A DNA stretch of 6,691 bases from Oscillospiraceae bacterium (GTDB lineage: Bacteria; Bacillota; Clostridia; Oscillospirales; Ruminococcaceae), in contig JAFPYQ010000071.1 in NCBI GenBank assembly GCA_017394475.1, positions 1 through 6,691 of the forward strand, written 5' to 3'. Below are positions 1 to 4,852 of this stretch, piece after piece. Both the position numbers and the translations under genes were made by a program. Position 1 is the first letter of the stretch, and each line of letters begins with the position of its first letter. Under the pieces are notes generated by a model. The model saw only the letters and a list, made by a program, of their open reading frames with translations, searched no databases and was not told the DNA's origin.

Positions 1-909
1 AATACTGTACAACTGCTTTTCTATCCTGACATACTCTTCGGAGGCCTCTCCTGAGGAAATATACTCATCCACCTTATCGCCGTCTAACATGGTGGCTGCA
101 AGGAGTGCCGCTCTCTCTGCGTATTGCTGATGCTCCCTCATGGTGTCGCGGTGGAACACCATGACGCTTATGACAGAGCATGCAGTACCCACAAGTATCA
201 GTGTTATGGTGAGTATCAGAATGATCCTCGTTCGCACGGAGACAGAACGGTATCTTATGCGGCGTATCTCGTCATATTCCTTGTCTGAGATCCTTGCCTG
301 CATCCTCATACTTCCGCGGAGTTTTTCCTTGACACTGTCCGGGATAAATCTCAGGATAGCAATGACTGCTAACACCGTGATCAGCTTATCCACGATATCC
401 AGCAGAAGGTTGCCTGCAAGCTGTGCCTGGGCGGGACTCAGCCCGTTTTCCGCAAGATGGCTGTGCAGCCGCTCATGATCAAAGGGGACACCATCCAGGA
501 ACCAGGGCAGGAATGTGCCTATCCCGCCGCCGATAAGCGCCAGCAACAGCACCAGCGGAACTATCAGCACCGGCTTTTTCAGTTTTCCCTTTTCAAAGAA
601 AAACAGCGTGACCGTGGCGATAAGGGTACTGATAAAGCCATAGTAGATGGAGCTGGGGTCTGTGATGCAGTTGATGACATTGTTCGTCAGTCCAACTACG
701 ACCCCCGGCAGCCATCCGCCCAGGACAGCACAGAGCATCGTCCCCACATTGTCCAGATACAGTGGAAGCCCCAGGAGCTTGACCGTATTTGACAGCACAA
801 AGTTCAGCACTATCCCCGCAAGGCACAGGGTAACTATCCTTCTCCAGCCTTTCAGCTTTCTTGAATTTATTTTTGTCCCGCCATTGGCGGTATTATCGTT
901 CTTCATCAT
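1..909 (-). CDS. Multi-pass membrane sensor protein with ECF-S-like N-terminal domain (3' end cut off by window)
   Basis: The reading frame is open from an ATG at 909 (a second ATG follows at 906) to the window edge, giving about 303 residues with no stop, so the C-terminal output domain is not visible. After a basic, soluble N-terminus come hydrophobic stretches at about residues 24-46, 52-75, 85-104, 112-135 and 166-187. The motif LDNVGTMLCAVLGG and the following GLTNNVIN resemble the substrate-binding S component of ECF transporters and similar sensory membrane domains. A charged linker (about 190-225) leads to another membrane segment (about 227-251). The start of an extracytoplasmic sensor-like region follows (ATMLDGDKVDEYISSGEASE). 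In Clostridia I know this arrangement mainly in front of SpoIIE/PP2C-type phosphatases, and it may also precede GGDEF or HAMP outputs, so the output is inferred, not seen. The ribosome binding site is weak (GAAAG), and the gene has its own promoter just after the preceding terminator. Confidence 0.8.
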   Translation of the reverse strand, partial: MMKNDNTANGGTKINSRKLKGWRRIVTLCLAGIVLNFVLSNTVKLLGLPLYLDNVGTMLCAVLGGWLPGVVVGLTNNVINCITDPSSIYYGFISTLIATVTLFFFEKGKLKKPVLIVPLVLLLALIGGGIGTFLPWFLDGVPFDHERLHSHLAENGLSPAQAQLAGNLLLDIVDKLITVLAVIAILRFIPDSVKEKLRGSMRMQARISDKEYDEIRRIRYRSVSVRTRIILILTITLILVGTACSVISVMVFHRDTMREHQQYAERAALLAATMLDGDKVDEYISSGEASEEYVRIEKQLYSI

Positions 910-995
910 ATCACACTTTCGCAAGCCTGAAATATGAATATCATGGAAGTCGTTACCCGGGATCGTCAGATCTGTTGTCGGTTTCTTTTATATTG

Positions 996-1024
996 ATTAT
1001 ACACCATTTCAGTGACATTTGCAA
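996..1024 (-). promoter_or_regulatory. Vegetative (SigA-type) promoter for the membrane sensor gene
   Basis: On the minus strand TTGCAA (1019-1024) lies exactly 17 bp upstream of a perfect TATAAT (996-1001). Transcription would begin near 989, giving a leader of about 80 nt before the ATG at 909. The -35 box begins right after the T-tract of the preceding terminator, so the two elements are packed together. I saw no strong hairpin or known riboswitch in the leader, only a short CAGATCTG palindrome at about 968-975. Confidence 0.7.
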
Positions 1025-1026
1025 GG

Positions 1027-1063
1027 AAAATTTAAAAAATGGCGGCTGCAAAATACAGCCGCC
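1027..1063 (-). terminator. Intrinsic terminator ending the guaA cluster
   Basis: On the minus strand, a perfect 8-bp GC-rich stem GGCGGCTG/CAGCCGCC (arms 1056-1063 and 1041-1048) with a 7-nt loop is followed by ATTTTTTAAATTTT. It sits about 54 nt after the stop codon of the DUF3795 gene. The T-tract lies on the minus strand; the plus-strand reading has an A-run before the stem and no T-run after it, so it acts for the leftward transcript. Confidence 0.9.
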
Positions 1064-1116
1064 GCAGTTCTTATGTTCATAAACGATAACAGCAGAAACT
1101 CTGCCTTCCGATGCAG

Positions 1117-1410
1117 TCAAAGCGCCGTATGTCTGCTCATGTATCCCTCTTTCAGAGCAGAAAGATGCCTGACGATATCGGTATTCCAGGGTATCATCTG
1201 CGGCAGCTTCTCACAGGGGAACTCGCTGCACAGACCGCAGAAACGGGCATTATGCTCTTTACAGCAGGCATGTACCCTGCACACACCCGACTCTGCCCAT
1301 TCCGGGACACGTCCGTCTGCTTCGATGCAGCCGGGACAGATCCCGCTTTTCTTTTTCGGGCAGCCGGTACAGCATTCGCCGCAGGCTGTTATGGTCTCAA
1401 AGTCGGTCAT
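1117..1410 (-). CDS. Cysteine-rich DUF3795 family protein
   Basis: This 97-residue protein has 12 cysteines (residues 10, 13, 14, 17, 25, 28, 44, 49, 50, 58, 61 and 66). They are arranged as ACGECCTGC, GICPGC, CRVHACC and FCGLCSEFPC. This spaced cysteine pattern, ending in a CGLCxxFPC-type motif, is what I recognise as DUF3795, a small family thought to bind metal (zinc or an Fe-S cluster) and with no established reaction. I chose the ATG at 1410 because it lies just after the guaA stop (1418-1420) with a partial AAGAGA ribosome binding site, and because family members begin close to the first cysteine motif. An in-frame ATG at 1431 would add seven residues and overlap guaA, but it has no visible ribosome binding site. 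It is the last gene of the cluster, followed by the terminator. There is no signal peptide, so it is probably cytosolic. Function unknown. Confidence 0.85.
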   Translation of the reverse strand: MTDFETITACGECCTGCPKKKSGICPGCIEADGRVPEWAESGVCRVHACCKEHNARFCGLCSEFPCEKLPQMIPWNTDIVRHLSALKEGYMSRHTAL

Positions 1411-1417
1411 AGATCTC

Positions 1418-2959
1418 TTATTCCCATTCAATAGTAGCCGGGGGCTTGGTGGTCACATCATAGACTATACGGTTCACCATTTTTACCTCATTTACTATCC
1501 TTGCGGAGATCTTGCCGAGGAGCTCATAGGGCAGCGGTGCAAAATCCGCTGTCATAAAGTCGGATGTGGTGACAGCGCGCAGTGCAAGGGTGTAGTCATA
1601 GGTGCGTCCGTCGCCCATAACGCCAACGGAGCGGTTGTTGGTCAGCACTGCGAAATACTGGTCGGGCTTTTTGTCAAGGCCTGCATTTGCTATCTCCTCG
1701 CGGAAGATGAGGTCGGCATCCCTGAGTATATCCAGCTTTTCACGGGTTATCTCGCCGATTATGCGTATGGCAAGACCGGGACCCGGGAAGGGCTGGCGGT
1801 CTACGAGCACATCCGAGAGACCCAGCTCCCTGCCCAGTGCGCGTACCTCGTCCTTGAAAAGCATCCTCAGCGGCTCGATTATCTCCTTGAAATCCACATA
1901 GTCGGGAAGGCCGCCCACATTGTGATGAGACTTTATCACAGCCGCATCCCCCAGGCCGCTTTCTATGACATCGGGGTAGATAGTTCCCTGTGCAAGGAAA
2001 TCCACAGCACCTATCTTCTTTGCCTCATCCTCGAAGACCCTGATGAATTCCTCACCGATGAGCTTTCTCTTCTGCTCGGGCTCGCTGACACCCGTGAGCT
2101 TATTGATAAAGCGGTCTGCTGCATTTACTCTCACGAAATTGAGGCCGAAATCCTTGAATGCGTTCTCTACCTCATCGCCCTCATTCTTGCGCATAAATCC
2201 ATGATCCACAAAAATACAGGTGAGCTGAGGGCCTATGGCACGGGCAAGCAGAGCCGCGGCAACGGATGAATCCACACCGCCGGAAAGTGCAAGCAGTGCC
2301 TTTTTATCGCCTACCTTGCGGCGTATATCCTCTATGGCGGTCTTTGCATAGCCGCTCATGGTCCAGTCGCCCACAGAGCCGCATATACCGCGGACAAAAC
2401 TGTACAGCATAGCTATGCCGTACTGAGTGTGATTTACCTCGGGGTGGAACTGGACTGCATAGAATCTCCTGTCCGCATCCTCAAAGCCTGCTGCGGGGCA
2501 GTCCTTTGTATGGGCGGTGATCCTGAAACCGTCGGGTACCTTTGCCACATAGTCCGTGTGGCTCATCCATGAAACGGCACTTTCGGGCAGGCCGTCTGTG
2601 CCGCCGAAAAGAACGGATGACCTGTCATAGCAGGTCTCGGTCTTGCCGTATTCGGAAACGGTGCAGGTCTGTACCGTTCCGCCGAGGGTGTAGGCGATGA
2701 GCTGTGCGCCGTAGCAGATGCCCAGTATGGGTATCCCCAGTTCAAATATCTCCTTGCCGATATGGGGGGACTTTTCATCATATACGCTGTTGGGGCCGCC
2801 TGTGAAGATTATTCCCGCGGGCTTTGCCTCTGCGATCTTTGCGATATCCGTCTTGTGCGACCATACCTCGCAGTATACACCGCATTCGCGGACACGCCTT
2901 GCGATAAGCTGATTATACTGCCCGCCGAAGTCAAGAACTATGATTAACTGATGTGACAT
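1418..2959 (-). CDS. guaA: GMP synthase (glutamine-hydrolysing)
   Basis: GuaA converts XMP, ATP and glutamine to GMP, the last step of de novo guanine nucleotide synthesis, in the cytosol. The 513-residue protein is full length for the bacterial enzyme. The class I glutamine amidotransferase domain covers about residues 4-190: oxyanion region FTGGPNSV, catalytic Cys82 in GICYGAQ, and His172/Glu174 in QFHPEVNHT. The ATP pyrophosphatase domain follows from about 200 with the P-loop SGGVDSS (226-232). The C-terminal dimerisation domain carries [12 protein letters not shown] (388-399) and ends with the hallmark KPPATIEWE. All key residues are intact. One small oddity is Ala in GICYGAQ, where many homologues have Met. 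The start is preceded by AGTAGGAT, about 5 nt away. Only 6 nt separate it from the upstream gene, so there is no room for a purine riboswitch or promoter directly in front. Expression must come from the cluster promoter or from one inside the preceding gene. Confidence 0.99.
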   Translation of the reverse strand: MSHQLIIVLDFGGQYNQLIARRVRECGVYCEVWSHKTDIAKIAEAKPAGIIFTGGPNSVYDEKSPHIGKEIFELGIPILGICYGAQLIAYTLGGTVQTCTVSEYGKTETCYDRSSVLFGGTDGLPESAVSWMSHTDYVAKVPDGFRITAHTKDCPAAGFEDADRRFYAVQFHPEVNHTQYGIAMLYSFVRGICGSVGDWTMSGYAKTAIEDIRRKVGDKKALLALSGGVDSSVAAALLARAIGPQLTCIFVDHGFMRKNEGDEVENAFKDFGLNFVRVNAADRFINKLTGVSEPEQKRKLIGEEFIRVFEDEAKKIGAVDFLAQGTIYPDVIESGLGDAAVIKSHHNVGGLPDYVDFKEIIEPLRMLFKDEVRALGRELGLSDVLVDRQPFPGPGLAIRIIGEITREKLDILRDADLIFREEIANAGLDKKPDQYFAVLTNNRSVGVMGDGRTYDYTLALRAVTTSDFMTADFAPLPYELLGKISARIVNEVKMVNRIVYDVTTKPPATIEWE

Positions 2960-2965
2960 ATTATC

Positions 2966-3313
2966 CTACTTTCTGTGCATGAGCACAATGTCTGTGCAAT
3001 ATTTGACGAGCTTTTCTCCATCCTCGCCATATATCCCGAAATCCCCTGCCCAGTCACAGAGGACATCACGATAAAGAAGTATTTCTTTCAGTGCAGGAGG
3101 GCAGCCCTGTTTCTGTAATCCGTAGATCGTAAGGTCAATGAGTTCAAGTGCCCTGTCCCATGCAGAATCAAGCTGCTTTTTATTTCCCTTTTTCTTCCAG
3201 TGCGCCATCCTTGCGGTCTCAGCGCCTATATTGCCTATCTGTTCCCACAGCGGCATTTTTATCCAGCGGTCATCCTTCATGATATCTTTGTGTATCAGAT
3301 TGTCAAGATCCAT
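2966..3313 (-). CDS. Small helical protein of unknown function
   Basis: This 115-residue soluble protein looks mostly alpha-helical: charged and amphipathic stretches, no signal peptide and no membrane segment. The N-terminal block DDRWIKMPLWEQIGNIGAE and the central WKKKGN...ALELIDLTI resemble a small conserved protein I recall from many anaerobes, for which I know no assigned function. It has three cysteines (in GCPP, LCDW and KYCTD), too few and too scattered to suggest a metal cluster. Its ATG (3311-3313) lies inside the end of the DUF5674 gene, which stops at 3295, giving a 19-nt overlap in another frame. A GGAGG ribosome binding site (3324-3328) sits inside the DUF5674 coding sequence, 10 nt before the ATG. 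This arrangement points to translational coupling and a possible functional pair. GC content is near 45%, like guaA and unlike the AT-rich DUF5674 gene. Confidence 0.85.
   Translation of the reverse strand: MDLDNLIHKDIMKDDRWIKMPLWEQIGNIGAETARMAHWKKKGNKKQLDSAWDRALELIDLTIYGLQKQGCPPALKEILLYRDVLCDWAGDFGIYGEDGEKLVKYCTDIVLMHRK
3279..3306 (-). promoter_or_regulatory. Candidate internal promoter ahead of guaA
   Basis: On the minus strand a perfect TTGACA (3301-3306) is followed, after 16 bp, by TATCAT (3279-3284), one base off the consensus -10. It lies in the first codons of the small helical gene, so transcripts from near 3272 would carry guaA and the DUF3795 gene but not the upstream three. The match could be a by-product of the coding sequence for Leu-Asp-Asn, so this is tentative. 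Confidence 0.35.
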
Positions 3314-3636
3314 TCGTCAACGACCTCCAATATTTTTGCGCGTATATTTTCATCATCAATATACAAGTGCTTATTCTGACGAGGGCGTATATTTATCAGA
3401 GAGTCAAACTCTACAAAGTCTTCGTCATCTTCCGTATGGAAATTAATTCCCCAGAGCTCAGTCTGTTTACTGCCATTATCAAGCAAATATTTTTCAAGGT
3501 CTGCATGCATCTCGGCATCTATCGCTATTATTCTTTTATCAATATCTACAACAGCCTTGACAAAACTTTCTTCTATTATATGATCTGAATTTTCAAACAA
3601 TTCTTTTTTTGTGATCTTATTTGAAATAATTTTCAT
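3295..3636 (-). CDS. DUF5674 family protein
   Basis: This 113-residue protein shows the blocks I associate with DUF5674: VKAVVDIDKRIIAIDAEMHAD (about 26-46), NGSKQTELWGIN (54-65) and EFDSLINIRP (77-86), with a short helical C-terminus. The family is small, soluble and of unknown function. The conserved acidic, His and Trp/Gly residues in the three blocks could form an active or binding site, but that is inference. I chose the ATG at 3636 because GGTGG stands five bases upstream and the family begins with MKII. The ATG at 3654 would overlap the upstream gene and has no ribosome binding site. It lies 10 nt after the U32-like gene and overlaps the following gene by 19 nt. Its GC content, counted by hand, is about 34%, clearly below its neighbours, which may mean a separate origin. 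Confidence 0.85.
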   Translation of the reverse strand: MKIISNKITKKELFENSDHIIEESFVKAVVDIDKRIIAIDAEMHADLEKYLLDNGSKQTELWGINFHTEDDEDFVEFDSLINIRPRQNKHLYIDDENIRAKILEVVDEWILTI

Positions 3637-3646
3637 ATAGCCACCA

Positions 3647-4579
3647 TTATCCATGAAGTCTCTTTTCCGCTTTCGGAACGAGCAGGTCTTTGAGGGTGTG
3701 ATTGCGCACCTTGTCGCGGCATTCCGGCTTTATCAGATAGTACATATAGCTTTCCAGTATATCCACCGCGTTCATGAGCCTGCCCTCTATCTTGAAGTTT
3801 GAATAGCCCATGGGGACGTATTTCTCGTATATGTCCTTTGCGGAGATATGGGTGCTGTAATCTATGGTATCCATAAAGCACATATTCATATTCGGACATG
3901 GGAATTCCTTGTTGAGGAAATTCTTGTTCTTTATCTTTGCGGGCTCGAATGCCTCGTAGCTCTTGGCGATCTGCAGGTTGCCCAGGAACTTGTAGTGATC
4001 CTTCCTGCGTTTGCAGGCGGGGGTGCAGTAGGCGTTGACCAGCAGCTCTATCTTGTCCTTGTGGGGCAGCTCTTCCAGCACATCAAAGCGGTTGTTCCAG
4101 TTGTAGTCCAGCACTACCAGCTTATAATCCTTTTCAAGCTCCGCCCTGAGCTGCGAAAGGTTCTCAATCTGCTTTACCGTTGAGGATATCAGCGGGTATT
4201 TCGGATAGGTCTTCCTGATGTATTCCTCCAGCACAGGAACATTGACTATTATCTCATTGAGCCCGTTCTCCGCCATTTTTGTGACATAATTGCAGAATTT
4301 ATCGGAAAGGTGCTCCTTGGTGACACAGGGGTTGGTGTATGTGAAGCGGACAGGCACTCCCCTCTTGTTGTACTCCTTGATAAGGAAGGGCACCATGGGA
4401 GGCTCTATCGTCCCCACTGCAGTGCGACCGCCGTTCCACAGAGAGGGCGGGAAACAGCCGTAGGAGGAGGCTATCCTGACACCGTCATAGAAATATTCGG
4501 GATGCTTTGCCAGAAGGTCTATGATATATAGATTCATCCGCCAGTTCCCGCTGAAATCGGGTATATGGAAATTTATCAT
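3647..4579 (-). CDS. Peptidase U32-like TIM-barrel protein
   Basis: This 310-residue cytosolic protein lacks a signal peptide and membrane segments. The alternating strand and helix pattern (DGVRIASSYGCFPPS, VRFTYTNPC, NEIIVNVP, YPLISST, YKLVVLDY, IELLVNAYC) and the late motif YSNFKIEGR resemble the U32 family of TIM-barrel proteins. Members of that family (UbiU, UbiV, TrhP, RlhA) serve in oxygen-independent hydroxylation of ubiquinone precursors or RNA, and several hold a 4Fe-4S cluster. Cys42, Cys185, Cys189 and Cys228 or Cys234 (NAYCTPAC, FPCPNMNMC) are spaced as a cluster site would require. Cys85 and Cys96 lie in NPCVTKEHLSDKFCN. It is shorter than the tRNA- and rRNA-modifying members and represents a divergent subgroup. 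It is the first gene of the cluster, with CGGAGCG as ribosome binding site about seven nt before the ATG. The substrate cannot be told from sequence. Annotation as a peptidase would be by family name only. Confidence 0.75.
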   Translation of the reverse strand: MINFHIPDFSGNWRMNLYIIDLLAKHPEYFYDGVRIASSYGCFPPSLWNGGRTAVGTIEPPMVPFLIKEYNKRGVPVRFTYTNPCVTKEHLSDKFCNYVTKMAENGLNEIIVNVPVLEEYIRKTYPKYPLISSTVKQIENLSQLRAELEKDYKLVVLDYNWNNRFDVLEELPHKDKIELLVNAYCTPACKRRKDHYKFLGNLQIAKSYEAFEPAKIKNKNFLNKEFPCPNMNMCFMDTIDYSTHISAKDIYEKYVPMGYSNFKIEGRLMNAVDILESYMYYLIKPECRDKVRNHTLKDLLVPKAEKRLHG

Positions 4580-4611
4580 TTTTACGCTCCGTAATAAGTA
4601 AGATACTCTAT

Positions 4612-4640
4612 ATTATACTACTTTTACGGGAATTTGTAAA
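4612..4640 (-). promoter_or_regulatory. Main promoter of the guaA cluster
   Basis: On the minus strand TTTACA (4635-4640) and a perfect TATAAT (4612-4617) are separated by exactly 17 bp. Transcription would start near 4605, leaving a leader of only about 25 nt before the U32-like gene, with CGGAGCG as ribosome binding site. The short leader leaves no room for a purine or other riboswitch. Confidence 0.75.
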
Positions 4641-4773
4641 GAGAAAATTTGAGCTGTCCGCCGCTTTTCCCGCTCCCTTTGTGTGATATATACTAAATCG
4701 GGCAGATTTTTGTATATATTGACTGAAAATGTATATTTACGTATATTTTTATATAGCGAAAATAATATTTTTA
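4641..4773. other. AT-rich divergent intergenic region
   Basis: This stretch between the back-to-back promoters holds no gene. From about 4681 it is rich in TATA-like steps, with GTATATATTG, GTATATTTAC and GTATATTTTTATATA in close succession. These could bend or melt easily or bind a regulator. No hairpin with a T-tract was seen. A second rightward promoter candidate lies in it: TTGACT (4719-4724), 17 bp, TATATT (4742-4747). Confidence 0.6.
4719..4747 (+). promoter_or_regulatory. Possible upstream second promoter for the GGDEF gene
   Basis: TTGACT (4719-4724) is followed after 17 bp by TATATT (4742-4747), each one base from consensus. The surrounding AT-rich sequence makes chance matches likely, and the better promoter lies about 55 bp downstream. 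Confidence 0.3.
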
Positions 4774-4803
4774 TTGACAAACTATATCGAAAAATGGTAT
4801 AAT
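4774..4803 (+). promoter_or_regulatory. Strong vegetative promoter for the GGDEF gene
   Basis: A perfect TTGACA (4774-4779) and a perfect TATAAT (4798-4803) are spaced by 18 bp, and the -10 box is preceded by TGG, the extended -10 motif. Transcription would begin near 4810, leaving a leader of about 43 nt. That is too short for a c-di-GMP riboswitch. Confidence 0.85.
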
Positions 4804-4839
4804 AGACTGATAGGATACCCGCGCAAGTTCTCTCATTAC

Positions 4840-4844
4840 GGAGG
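4840..4844 (+). promoter_or_regulatory. Ribosome binding site that sets the GGDEF start
   Basis: GGAGG lies 8 nt before the ATG at 4853 and fixes this as the start. The ORF has no stop inside the window, so the start rests on this site and on the first PAS-like unit beginning within a few residues of it. Confidence 0.85.
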
Positions 4845-4852
4845 CATAGTAA

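Noticed and set aside
140..937. Several plus-strand frames (140-478, 457-792, 647-937)
   Set aside because: They are antisense to the membrane sensor frame, which is continuous over 300 codons with coherent membrane segments.
968..975. CAGATCTG palindrome in the leader of the membrane sensor gene
   Set aside because: An 8-bp palindrome without flanking symmetry or a second copy is expected by chance.
1019..2269. Long 416-codon plus-strand open frame
   Set aside because: It lies antisense to guaA and the DUF3795 gene, which have clear family motifs. It has no ribosome binding site or recognisable domain, and its start crosses the terminator.
3575..3580. TATAAT on the minus strand inside the DUF5674 gene
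   Set aside because: No acceptable -35 box lies 16-18 bp upstream, and AT-rich coding sequence makes such a hexamer likely by chance.
3633..3899. 88-codon minus-strand frame inside the U32-like gene
   Set aside because: It is out of frame within a longer gene with family-like motifs, low in complexity, and shows no domain.
4804..4852. Possible c-di-GMP riboswitch before the GGDEF gene
   Set aside because: The leader is only about 43 nt with no fitting paired structure, far too short for either known class.
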